Shown here: one piece after another, positions 28,133 through 36,333 of the stretch
Position numbering within the stretch: position 1 is the stretch's first letter
Layout of the letters: each line of letters starts with the position of its first letter
NCBI RefSeq assembly: GCF_009758125.1
Contig: NZ_WRXO01000001.1
Location: 1,674,001 to 1,738,000 of the forward strand
Length of the DNA stretch: 64,000 bases
Source of the DNA: Chitinophaga oryziterrae
GTDB taxonomy: Bacteria > Bacteroidota > Bacteroidia > Chitinophagales > Chitinophagaceae
Reading direction: 5' to 3'
Made by a program: the position numbers and the translations under genes
The notes under the pieces: model-generated
Told to the model about the DNA's origin: nothing
Seen by the model: the letters and a program-made list of their open reading frames with translations, nothing else
Database searches by the model: none

Positions 28133-29131
28133 TTATTTTAAGTATTTTCTTAACTCTGCTGCTGCATGAACAAATACCGATTTAGACTGAGGCGTTTCTG
28201 CCAGAGGATTTAACAAACCGAAATCATGAATGGCTCCGTTATAACGAACTGTGGTCACTGTTACACCTGCTTCATCCAGCTTACGGCCATATGCTTCACC
28301 GCCATCCCGGAGGATATCCGCTTCTGCTACATGTATCGATGCCGGAGGAAGACCCTTTAATTGCTCCAGGGTTGCATTAATAGGAGATGCATAGATCTCT
28401 GCACGTTGTTTAGGATCTGTTGTATAGTTATCATACATCCATTTCATCAATGGCGTTGTCAGGAACCTGTCTTTCCCGAAACGTTTATAGGAATCATGCT
28501 CAAAGTTGGCATCTACGATAGGCCAGAGCAATACCTGTAATTTAATTTCAGGACCTTTATTCTCTTTTGCTTTAAGCGCCGTTACAGCCGCCATGTTACC
28601 ACCAACGCTGTTACCAATTACTGCCAGTCTTTTACCGTCCACATTAATCTCCGTACCATGTTCAGCCACCCATTTGGTAGCAGCAAAGATCTCATTCACC
28701 GCCTGTGGGTACTGCGCTTCCGGAGAAGGAGTGTAGTTCACAAATACACCCACCGCACCGGATAATACCGTAAGATCACGTATCATACGTTTGTGCGTAG
28801 GGAAATCTCCTAATACCCAGCCACCGCCATGGATGAAAATAAACACAGGTAACACTTCGTTATTCCCTGCAGGACGAACGATATCCAGCTTGATCGTGAA
28901 TCCATCCGCTGTGATCGTCTTCTCAGAAAAATCTACACCTGAGTAATCTACCTTCACAGAGTTCTGTGCACCTACCAGTACTTCCCTGGCTGCTGCCGGA
29001 GGCAAGGATTCCAGCGGGGCGCCGCCACCACTATTAAGCGCTGCTAAAAACTTTTTCGTGTCTGCGGACAATGCCGGATCTTCTGCTACAGGTGGAATGA
29101 TGATCTCACCTGTTTGTTGATGTTGACTCAT
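28133..29131 (-). CDS. Hormone-sensitive-lipase-family alpha/beta hydrolase
   Basis: A 332-residue esterase/lipase of the HSL family. The oxyanion motif is HGGGWVLGD and the nucleophile elbow is GNSVGG in place of the usual GDSAGG. Acid and base are seen in AEADILRDGG and GAIHDFG. Two ATGs compete (29137 and 29131); the second begins MSQHQ and I prefer it slightly. First gene of the three-hydrolase operon, with a candidate sigma-54 promoter at 29161-29177 and a dyad site at 29232. Confidence 0.9.
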   Translation of the reverse strand: MSQHQQTGEIIIPPVAEDPALSADTKKFLAALNSGGGAPLESLPPAAAREVLVGAQNSVKVDYSGVDFSEKTITADGFTIKLDIVRPAGNNEVLPVFIFIHGGGWVLGDFPTHKRMIRDLTVLSGAVGVFVNYTPSPEAQYPQAVNEIFAATKWVAEHGTEINVDGKRLAVIGNSVGGNMAAVTALKAKENKGPEIKLQVLLWPIVDANFEHDSYKRFGKDRFLTTPLMKWMYDNYTTDPKQRAEIYASPINATLEQLKGLPPASIHVAEADILRDGGEAYGRKLDEAGVTVTTVRYNGAIHDFGLLNPLAETPQSKSVFVHAAAELRKYLK

Positions 29132-29160
29132 AATCATGGGTTTATTTGTAAGTACCAGTT

Positions 29161-29177
29161 GTCAAAGCTCGTACCAT
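29161..29177 (-). promoter_or_regulatory. Candidate sigma-54 (-24/-12) promoter for the hydrolase operon
   Basis: The minus strand reads TGGTACGAGCTTTGAC, close to the sigma-54 pattern TGGCACG-N4-TTGC: GG, ten bases, then GA rather than GC. It sits about 30-40 bases upstream of the hydrolase start. The dyad TTACG-N6-CGTTA is centred 65 bp upstream of the GG. Confidence 0.45.
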
Positions 29178-29231
29178 TCGTATAATCAATTGTAAATCAT
29201 GTTATTATATCCAATTCTAGATAAAATTAAT

Positions 29232-29247
29232 TAACGGCATATCGTAA
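29232..29247. promoter_or_regulatory. Dyad site, copy A (candidate activator binding site)
   Basis: TAACGGCATATCGTAA, whose reverse complement TTACGATATGCCGTTA matches the 35363 site in 15 of 16 bases. It lies between the hydrolase operon and the first sigma-54-type activator gene. The symmetry (TWACG-N6-CGTWA) suits a dimeric Fis-type helix-turn-helix. Confidence 0.5.
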
Positions 29248-29267
29248 TTTTATGATAGGTTTTACGC

Positions 29268-29297
29268 TCCGTCATTTGACGGAACAATGTAACTTTG
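29268..29297 (+). promoter_or_regulatory. Palindrome and -7 box before the first activator gene
   Basis: A perfect palindrome TCCGTCATTTGACGGA (29268-29283) is followed by TAACTTTG (29290-29297), a match to the Bacteroidota -7 consensus TAnnTTTG. The ATG at 29304 follows within 7 bases, so the transcript would have almost no leader. The palindrome may be an operator overlapping the promoter. Confidence 0.4.
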
Positions 29298-29303
29298 CGT
29301 ACA

Positions 29304-30899
29304 ATGACAAAAGAAAACCTTTGGGAGAGTTTACAGGAAAAAGAGAAGGAGCAGGAAGTATTGCTCTCCTTCAGCAATGACCTTTCCGCTGCCCGCGATA
29401 AAGAAGAACTGTCAAGGATCATACACGAACGCCTGAGCGAGTTGTTCGTGTACGATGATTTCGTTATCTGCACAGTAGATGAGGCACAAAAAATGCATAA
29501 AACATTCTTCCACTTCTTCCGGGAGAAACCTAAAGATTATGAACTCTATGACCGTGTGATCAATGGAAGCTACCCCGTAGAGGATGGCTTTTATAACCTG
29601 GTGCTGGCGTCAAAAGAAATCATAAGGTTTGACCTGACTAAAATGGAGTTACCGCAATACATCCAGTACCATTATAATGATGGTATCCGCGAAGTAATAG
29701 CCATCGCCTTACATAATCAGAAAAGGAAAGTAGGTACGTTTTTTCTCCTGCTGAAAAACCCGGATACCTTCACCCCGCAGGCACTCCGTTTATTACAGGG
29801 ATTATCTTACCAGCTGGCTATCACCATTGCCAATATCATCGCAAATGAACAGATAGAAAAACAACTGAATGAGATCCGCCATTATAAACAACAATTAGAA
29901 GAAGAAAATCTCTACTTACAGGAAGAAAGGAATGAAGGATATAACTTCTCGGAAATAATAGGTGCAGGTACAGAAATGCAGAAGATCTTCCGCCTGATAT
30001 CGCAGGTGGCCCCTTCAGACTCTACCGTGCTGCTGATGGGAGAAACGGGTACAGGTAAAGAACTGATAGCACGCGCTATCCATAATGGTTCTCCCCATAA
30101 AGATAAACTGATGGTGAAGGTTAATTGTGCCACCTTACCACCCAACCTCATAGAAAGTGAACTGTTCGGCCATGAGAAAGGAAGCTTTACCGGCGCTACA
30201 GAACGCCGGATAGGTAAGTTTGAACTCGCCAATAACAGTACTCTTTTCCTGGATGAAGTAGGAGAGCTCCCCATGGAATTACAGTCTAAATTATTAAGGG
30301 TATTACAGGAGAAAGAGATAGAGCGTATAGGGGGAAGAGGCAGTATAAAAGTGAACGTGCGTATCATCGCGGCTACCAACCGTAGTCTGCAGAAAGAAGT
30401 GGATGCCGGCCGTTTCAGAAGCGATCTCTTTTACCGGCTGAATGTTTTCCCTGTTACATTACCTCCGCTGCGTAACCGTAAGGAGGATATCCCAGTCCTC
30501 ACGAACCACTTTGTTGCCCGTTATGCAAGAAGCGCCGGCAAAAAGATCAATACGGTATCCCCTAAAGTAATGGAAAGCCTGCTGGCTTACTCCTGGCCCG
30601 GGAATGTACGGGAGCTGGAACACCTGGTAGAAAGGAGTGTTCTGCTTACCACCGGCACAACGATCAGGCAAATGTACCTGCCTGCCGGTAACCAGAAAGA
30701 AACAAATGCCGGTGAGTTTACAATAGTCACGTTGGATGAAATGGAACGTACTTATATCCTGAAGGTATTGAAGGTATGTAAAGGACGTATTTCAGGCCCT
30801 TTTGGGGCAGCCGTTAAACTGGGGCTGCCATCTACCACCCTGATATCAAAAATGCAGAAACTGGGCATTAAAAAGGAGCATTTTCACGATCCTTTGTGA
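29304..30899 (+). CDS. Sigma-54-dependent activator with N-terminal GAF domain
   Basis: ATG 29304 is preferred to the upstream TTG. The 531-residue protein has a coiled N-terminus, a GAF-like sensor domain (about 35-190), a coiled linker, the AAA+ domain and a Fis-type helix-turn-helix. Walker A is GETGTGKE, the sigma-54 contact loop reads GSFTGA (canonical GAFTGA), and Walker B is [10 protein letters not shown]. The tail reads [20 protein letters not shown]. No receiver domain is present, so a small ligand or redox signal likely acts through the GAF domain. Divergent from the hydrolase operon, its likely target. Confidence 0.92.
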   Translation: MTKENLWESLQEKEKEQEVLLSFSNDLSAARDKEELSRIIHERLSELFVYDDFVICTVDEAQKMHKTFFHFFREKPKDYELYDRVINGSYPVEDGFYNLVLASKEIIRFDLTKMELPQYIQYHYNDGIREVIAIALHNQKRKVGTFFLLLKNPDTFTPQALRLLQGLSYQLAITIANIIANEQIEKQLNEIRHYKQQLEEENLYLQEERNEGYNFSEIIGAGTEMQKIFRLISQVAPSDSTVLLMGETGTGKELIARAIHNGSPHKDKLMVKVNCATLPPNLIESELFGHEKGSFTGATERRIGKFELANNSTLFLDEVGELPMELQSKLLRVLQEKEIERIGGRGSIKVNVRIIAATNRSLQKEVDAGRFRSDLFYRLNVFPVTLPPLRNRKEDIPVLTNHFVARYARSAGKKINTVSPKVMESLLAYSWPGNVRELEHLVERSVLLTTGTTIRQMYLPAGNQKETNAGEFTIVTLDEMERTYILKVLKVCKGRISGPFGAAVKLGLPSTTLISKMQKLGIKKEHFHDPL

Positions 30900-31180
30900 T
30901 ATGCAGGGTCCAGCTGATGATTATACTCCGGATGTTTGGTGAGAAACTTCGCTACGAACGGGCAATACACCATCACCGGCTTGTTATGCTGCTTTGCATA
31001 ATCAAAAGCGGCTATCGCCAGGGTACTGGCCACGCCCTTGCCTTCCATCGCTTTGGGAACGGTCGTATGCATCAGGGCTATATCCTTTTTATAGAACCGG
31101 TAGGTGAGAGAGGCCTTTTCTCCATCCTGTTCAATCTCAAATTGCTGTTCCTTCTCATTATTGACAACTTCCATAGTCAT
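30884..31180 (-). CDS. Small GNAT-type N-acetyltransferase (YidJ/Gtn-like)
   Basis: A 98-residue protein of the short GCN5-related family, with the acetyl-CoA loop in [20 protein letters not shown] and the ending [16 protein letters not shown]. Substrate unknown. Its 3' end overlaps the convergent activator gene by 16 bases, and its start lies 3 bases downstream of the response-regulator stop, so it probably ends the Dps-kinase-regulator operon. Confidence 0.88.
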   Translation of the reverse strand: MTMEVVNNEKEQQFEIEQDGEKASLTYRFYKKDIALMHTTVPKAMEGKGVASTLAIAAFDYAKQHNKPVMVYCPFVAKFLTKHPEYNHQLDPAYHKGS

Positions 31181-31183
31181 AAT

Positions 31184-32518
31184 TTATACGTACCCCTGTT
31201 TAATGCCTAACTTCTTCATCTTGGAATAAAGGGTCGTTGCAGGCAAATTTAATATTTCTGCGGCACCACCCGGACCAAAGACTTTTCCATTACAGGTCTT
31301 CAGTACCTTCATGATATGCTCCCTTTCAATTTCTTCCATCGTTTTGATACGGCTCTCATCCTCATATACAGTAGTCATTTCCGGCATCTCGATCCTGTTG
31401 ATTTCATTCCCCGTGGCCATCAGCACATTCCTTTCTATCAGGTGCTCCAGCTCCCGTACATTCCCCGGCCAGTTGTACTGTATTAACTGCTTCATTGCCT
31501 GTTCAGAAATACTGTTTACCTTTTTACCGGCTTTCTGCGCATATTTCTGCAGGAAATAATTGGCCAGTTCTTCAATGTCTTCTTTATGCTTACGTAAGGG
31601 AGGTAGTTCTATCGGGAATATATTCAACCGGTAATAGAGATCTAAACGGAAACGCCCGTCTGCTACTTCTTTTTCCAGGTTACGGTTAGTAGCGGCTATC
31701 ACCCGCACATCTATCTTCAGGGTCTGATTACTGCCCAGCCGCTCTATTTCCTTTTCCTGTAATACCCTTAATAATTTAGCCTGTGAATCCAGTGGCAGTT
31801 CACCTATTTCATCCAGGAAGATGGTACTCCTGCTGGCCTGTTCAAACTTGCCGAGGCGCTTGCTATTAGCGCCGGTAAACGCGCCTTTCTCATGCCCGAA
31901 TAATTCCGACTCGATCAGTGAGGCTGGCAGGGCTGCGCAGTTAATGGTAACAAGCGGCATGTTCCTGCGCGCCGAAAGGTGATGAATGGCATGTGCTGTT
32001 TTTTCTTTACCGGTACCGCTTTCCCCTAGTATCAGCACCGCGCTTTCTGAGGGCGCTACCACATAGATCTTTTCCAGTACATCTTTAAGCCCTATGATGC
32101 CTTCGGTATTGGGAAGCACCTCAGGAATAGTATCAGGCTCTTTATTTTCAAGTGTATACCTGTAACGGGCAATGTCCAGCATCACCAGCAGGTCCCTTTC
32201 CCGGAAAGGCTTTACCATAAAGCCATAGGGCTGGGTTTCCTTCACTGCTTCCAGTATGCTCTGATTCGTATTTGCGGAGATATACAGGAAGGGTATTTTC
32301 TTTTCACGCAGCTCCCAGGCAAGATCAATGCCTGTCTCTTCACCTCTCAGTATGATATCCAGTAATACCCAGTCGGGCTTTTTAGATGCTATCAACAGTT
32401 TTGCGGCATCAACGGAAGAGGCTGTCCCACACACATTATAGCCCGCTTTTACCAGGATTATCCTGAGGTCATTTGCTACTATAAACTCATCTTCTACGAT
32501 CAGTATTTTTTCTTTCAT
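31184..32518 (-). CDS. NtrC-family response regulator (sigma-54-dependent)
   Basis: A 444-residue regulator. The receiver domain (about 4-118) has phospho-acceptor Asp54 (WVLLDIIL), acidic pocket VEDE, and Lys in FMVKPF. The AAA+ domain follows with [16 protein letters not shown] and LDEIGELP, then a Fis-type helix-turn-helix ([20 protein letters not shown]). It overlaps the sensor kinase gene by 32 bases, which identifies its partner. The C-terminal helix-turn-helix is very like those of the activators at 29304 and 63832, so the three may share DNA targets. Confidence 0.94.
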   Translation of the reverse strand: MKEKILIVEDEFIVANDLRIILVKAGYNVCGTASSVDAAKLLIASKKPDWVLLDIILRGEETGIDLAWELREKKIPFLYISANTNQSILEAVKETQPYGFMVKPFRERDLLVMLDIARYRYTLENKEPDTIPEVLPNTEGIIGLKDVLEKIYVVAPSESAVLILGESGTGKEKTAHAIHHLSARRNMPLVTINCAALPASLIESELFGHEKGAFTGANSKRLGKFEQASRSTIFLDEIGELPLDSQAKLLRVLQEKEIERLGSNQTLKIDVRVIAATNRNLEKEVADGRFRLDLYYRLNIFPIELPPLRKHKEDIEELANYFLQKYAQKAGKKVNSISEQAMKQLIQYNWPGNVRELEHLIERNVLMATGNEINRIEMPEMTTVYEDESRIKTMEEIEREHIMKVLKTCNGKVFGPGGAAEILNLPATTLYSKMKKLGIKQGYV

Positions 32519-34718
32519 ATACTAACTGATGATTATTAAAAACAATCTCTATTTTTAATCCGTTATCGTTTTTTATATTGAATGTCCCGTCTAATTGTTC
32601 GCTCAATCCGCGCATCAGGCTCATGCCCAGAGAGTGGGTGTTTTCCAGCTGGAAGTCGGCCGGTAATCCCACACCATTGTCCGATATGTTTAACTGGTAA
32701 GTTGTACCATGCAGTTTTTTCAGCGATATGATCACCTCTCCTGTACTGTTACCTGGGAAGGCATATTTGATGGCATTACTGATCGCTTCATTCAGTATCA
32801 GTCCCAGCGGAACAGCCCTTGCCACATCCATTTCCACCGGTTCTATCTGTAGGGTGAACACGATCCTGCTTAGCGTGTGAAAGCATTCCTGCATATAACT
32901 CACCAGCTCTCGTATGTACCAGCTCATCTCAATACAGGCCAGGTTATCCGACTGGTAAAGTTTCTGATGAATAAGCGACATGGCATGCATCCTGTACTGA
33001 CTGTTACGGATAGCTGTTAATGCATCTTCATTATCTAAATAGGCAGATTGAGTGTTCAGTAAACTGATCACGATCTGCAGGTTGTTTTTTACCCGGTGAT
33101 GGATCTCTTTCAATAACCATTCCTTTTCTCCCAGCAGCTTTTTTAATAACTCATTCTGATGATTGATCTCTTTCTGCTGCAGCTCCAGTTTCATATTACT
33201 GCGTTTTTTGGAACGGTAGCTCATATAGATCAGACCGGAAAACAACGACAACAGGATCACCCCGGCAATGATCACATTCCTGATCGTTCTTTCTTTTTGT
33301 AAACTGTTATGTTGCAGCTTACTTTGCTGGGTTAACAATTGAATATCCTTGTCTTTCTTTTCAGTCTCAAACTGTAGCTGCAAACTGGAAAACTGTTTAC
33401 TTTTTTCAATATTAAAGATAGAGTCAGATAAAGATTTATAGAGCTGCTGATGCTGGATCGCTGAGATGTAATTACCCAGTGCAGAATCTACGCGAAACCA
33501 GTCGAGCTGGTTCCTGGACCTTGCCAGGTTATCCCCCAATGCTTTACAGGTATTATCCAGTTCTTCGAGGTATTTATAGGTTTCTTTGTATTGTTTGGTT
33601 TCGATGAGATACCTGATAATACTCTGACATAATTGATGCTGGGCAATACTGTTGGCATCGAGTTCATTGTGGAATTTTACTATTTCTTTATAATAGATGT
33701 TGGCCTTATTATAATTTTTCATGTCCATATAGATATTGAAATAGATATATGGTACTGTAATTCTTATTTCAAGGGAGGTAGGGGGATATGTTTTGACCAT
33801 ATTATCCAGTAAAGACAGCGCTTCCTTGTATTTTTTAATCCTGAATAAGCCCGAGGCAATATTGCCTGTAATAATCTGATAAGATGCGGTATCCTTATGT
33901 GCTATGGATACAGCCAGGGCTTTGCTCCAGTAATCACGGGCCGACTGATATTCCCGTAAATTATAATAAATGAGTCCCATATGATTGTAGATAGTCCCCA
34001 TTTGTATACTGCTGTCTTTTAATGTTTCACCTGTTTTTACAGCGAGCAGTCCGTATTTTAACGCCTGATTAAAGTCGCCTTTCACCTGATAGCCATTACC
34101 CATCAGATCATATATCCCCTGTACATCTTTATACCCTGCTGCTTTCGAGTATACAAGGGCTTCCCCGAGATAATTCAGTGAGGTACCGAGATCTCCTTTA
34201 ATATGGTAGAAATCTCCCAGTACCTGTAATGTTATAGCTACCTGTTTTAAATCGCCGGTTTCCTTAAAAAGCGGAAGGGCCTTTTTATAGTAAAAGATGC
34301 GTTGGTCAAGATCGCTCCCTTCGTTGTGATGATATTGTGCAGATTCGATGTAACCTTCAGCCAGTAAATGTTTTAAATCATAAGTGGTATACAGGGCAAG
34401 TGCCTCTTTCAACTGGTCCGCTGCTTTTTTCCATTCCCCCTGCTCCCGGTAGATCTGGGTCTCCAGCAAAAGCCCTTTAGCGGTCCCTTCACGGTATTGT
34501 AATGCTGCGCTTATTCTTAAGGCTTCTTCATTCAGCAGTAATGCACTGTCAAGGTCACGCTTCAGCTCTCCCTCTTTCATCAGGTAGTACCGGCTATTAG
34601 TTTGCAGTTGCTTCACCCTGTTCGTATCGGCTATAGGCTGCGCATGTACACATACATGCATTAAAACCACTGCCGCGAACAACAGTGGTTTTAAAAATAT
34701 ATTGCTCATCTGGTTCAT
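32487..34718 (-). CDS. TPR-containing HisKA_2-type sensor histidine kinase
   Basis: A 743-residue membrane kinase: signal peptide (1-26, ending VHAQ), a periplasmic array of tetratricopeptide repeats (about 35-420) and a coiled segment. One transmembrane helix follows ([20 protein letters not shown]), then a HisKA_2 phosphorylation box ([18 protein letters not shown]) and HATPase_c ([17 protein letters not shown]). TPRs are likely the sensor surface. It phosphorylates the regulator encoded with a 32-base overlap. It starts 1 base after the Dps stop, so Dps, kinase and regulator form one transcript. Confidence 0.93.
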   Translation of the reverse strand: MNQMSNIFLKPLLFAAVVLMHVCVHAQPIADTNRVKQLQTNSRYYLMKEGELKRDLDSALLLNEEALRISAALQYREGTAKGLLLETQIYREQGEWKKAADQLKEALALYTTYDLKHLLAEGYIESAQYHHNEGSDLDQRIFYYKKALPLFKETGDLKQVAITLQVLGDFYHIKGDLGTSLNYLGEALVYSKAAGYKDVQGIYDLMGNGYQVKGDFNQALKYGLLAVKTGETLKDSSIQMGTIYNHMGLIYYNLREYQSARDYWSKALAVSIAHKDTASYQIITGNIASGLFRIKKYKEALSLLDNMVKTYPPTSLEIRITVPYIYFNIYMDMKNYNKANIYYKEIVKFHNELDANSIAQHQLCQSIIRYLIETKQYKETYKYLEELDNTCKALGDNLARSRNQLDWFRVDSALGNYISAIQHQQLYKSLSDSIFNIEKSKQFSSLQLQFETEKKDKDIQLLTQQSKLQHNSLQKERTIRNVIIAGVILLSLFSGLIYMSYRSKKRSNMKLELQQKEINHQNELLKKLLGEKEWLLKEIHHRVKNNLQIVISLLNTQSAYLDNEDALTAIRNSQYRMHAMSLIHQKLYQSDNLACIEMSWYIRELVSYMQECFHTLSRIVFTLQIEPVEMDVARAVPLGLILNEAISNAIKYAFPGNSTGEVIISLKKLHGTTYQLNISDNGVGLPADFQLENTHSLGMSLMRGLSEQLDGTFNIKNDNGLKIEIVFNNHQLVYERKNTDRRR

Positions 34719-34719
34719 A

Positions 34720-35193
34720 CTATTCTAAGTGAGCTCTGAGCATCCAGGCCATCTTTTCGTGAGTCTCCATTAAACCAGTGATGTAATCGCTGGTACCTGC
34801 ATCATGCAGTGCGGTTACATAGTTATTGATATTCTCACGCAGGTGGATCAGGATACTTTCATGATCTGCCAGTAATTCCTTGATAAATCCGGCGCTGTTG
34901 TTCTTTTCCCTGGATTGTTCGGAAAGATGTGTCAGCTCCAGGTATTCTTTCAAAGAAGCGGGTGCATAGTGACCCAGACTTCTGATCCTTTCAGCAACAT
35001 CATCTACGATCTGTTCCAGTTGTCCGTACTGTTCTTCAAAGAATTTATGCTTGGCCAGGAAGTCTATGCCTACAACATTCCAGTGCGCCTTGCGTGTTTT
35101 GGTATACAGTACAAATTCATCTGCCAGTATTTTGCTCAGTGATTGTGCTACTGCAGCAAGATGCTCCTGCTTAATACCGATTTTTGCTTCCAT
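34720..35193 (-). CDS. dps: Dps-family ferritin-like DNA-protection protein
   Basis: A 157-residue four-helix ferritin. Intersubunit ferroxidase ligands appear as His37 (KAHWNV), Asp64 and Glu68 ([10 protein letters not shown]), with the family spacing. Dps dodecamers oxidise and store iron using hydrogen peroxide and protect DNA. First gene of an operon with the TPR kinase and NtrC-type regulator. A candidate sigma-54 promoter lies about 100 bases upstream. Linking Dps to its own two-component system suggests control by an envelope or oxidative stress signal, which is inference. Confidence 0.93.
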   Translation of the reverse strand: MEAKIGIKQEHLAAVAQSLSKILADEFVLYTKTRKAHWNVVGIDFLAKHKFFEEQYGQLEQIVDDVAERIRSLGHYAPASLKEYLELTHLSEQSREKNNSAGFIKELLADHESILIHLRENINNYVTALHDAGTSDYITGLMETHEKMAWMLRAHLE

Positions 35194-35290
35194 GTGTTTA
35201 GATTTATTAATTATTAAATGATGTTACTGCTGCTGATAAAACTAGGCAGAAAATGAATAGTTTGATGATGGTAAGTTTAAGGGGGTATAT

Positions 35291-35308
35291 AGTCAATAAA
35301 GATGCCAT
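35291..35308 (-). promoter_or_regulatory. Candidate sigma-54 promoter for the dps-kinase-regulator operon
   Basis: The minus strand reads TGGCATCTTTATTGAC: GG, ten bases, GA, near the sigma-54 pattern TGGCACG-N4-TTGC. The GG lies 65 bp from the centre of the dyad at 35363-35378, exactly the spacing seen for the hydrolase operon. Confidence 0.45.
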
Positions 35309-35362
35309 GTGGTTAACTAATTGATTATTATTATTTTACATCGATTTCTGCTAAAACTAAAT

Positions 35363-35378
35363 TTACGATATACCGTTA
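35363..35378. promoter_or_regulatory. Dyad site, copy B (candidate activator binding site)
   Basis: TTACGATATACCGTTA, 15 of 16 bases identical to copy A read on the other strand; flanking AAT-rich bases are also shared. It lies between dps (minus) and the Fpg/Nei-like gene (plus) and could serve either. The rest of 35194-35469 shows no gene. Confidence 0.5.
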
Positions 35379-35469
35379 ATTTGCGAACCGCCCCCGAAAT
35401 ATAGATAATACCCCATTCCTGTCCGGCATAATTTTTAGACTAAATTCGCAGTACTAATAGCGTAAGATC

Positions 35470-36249
35470 ATGCCTGAATTACCGGATTTACAAGTTTTCA
35501 GTAATAACCTCGATAAGAAACTGTCCAGGAAAACAATAGACCATATCACCATTTCCAATGCAAAAAATATAGTGGCTAACGCGGCTACTTTCAGAAAAGC
35601 ATTTGAACAGCAGAAGTTGTACAAAGTATACAGGGAAGGTAAAGAACTTCGTTTTGAATTCAAAAATGGTAATATTCTGGGGATGCATCTGATGTTACAC
35701 GGAGAATTACACCTGTTCAAAGATGATAACGATGCCAAACATACCATTGCCGAATTACACTTTACAGATGGTACCGGCCTTGCATTGACCGACTTCCAGC
35801 GTATGGCGGCCCTCACGGTAAATCCTCCAAAGAATGAAGCGCCGGATGCGATGTCAGAAGATCTTACGGCTGCTTACCTGGAAGAGAAAATGTCCGCTAC
35901 CCGTACCACTATCAAAAAGCTATTGCTCGATCAGCATATTATCCGTGGTATAGGCAATGCCTATGCAGATGAAATCCTCTGGCATGCACGTCTTTCCCCC
36001 TTCTCCATTTCCAACAAGGTCCCGCCTGCAAAAATTAAAAAGCTGGCGCGTACCATCTACTCCGTATTATCAGATGCGATAGCGAAAATCCAGAAGAAGA
36101 ACCCGGATATTATCAGTGGTGAGATAAGGGACTTTATGGAGATCCACAACCCCCATCTGGAAAAAAGCCCTACCGGAGTAGAGATACAACATCAAACTAT
36201 TGGTGGCAGGAAAACCTATTTTACTGAAGAGCAGGAACTATTTGAGTAG
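35470..36249 (+). CDS. Fpg/Nei-family DNA glycosylase lacking zinc-finger cysteines
   Basis: A 259-residue base-excision enzyme. It begins MPELPDLQVF (catalytic Pro2 and Glu3), and the helix-two-turn-helix region reads IRGIGNAYADEILWHARLSPFS. The C-terminus aligns with the Fpg zinc finger, GVEIQHQTIGGRKTYF, keeping the Arg of GGRKTYF, but all four expected cysteines are missing (KSPTG in front, TEEQ behind). It may use a zincless finger as NEIL1-type enzymes do. Divergent from the dps operon and convergent with DNA ligase D, forming a small repair cluster. Confidence 0.9.
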   Translation: MPELPDLQVFSNNLDKKLSRKTIDHITISNAKNIVANAATFRKAFEQQKLYKVYREGKELRFEFKNGNILGMHLMLHGELHLFKDDNDAKHTIAELHFTDGTGLALTDFQRMAALTVNPPKNEAPDAMSEDLTAAYLEEKMSATRTTIKKLLLDQHIIRGIGNAYADEILWHARLSPFSISNKVPPAKIKKLARTIYSVLSDAIAKIQKKNPDIISGEIRDFMEIHNPHLEKSPTGVEIQHQTIGGRKTYFTEEQELFE

Positions 36250-36333
36250 GAAAATCAATACGCTCTTTACAGGTAAGGCATTAAATATATCCTATTGAAG
36301 GATGATTTAATTTCAATTTCGTTAGCGACGTGT

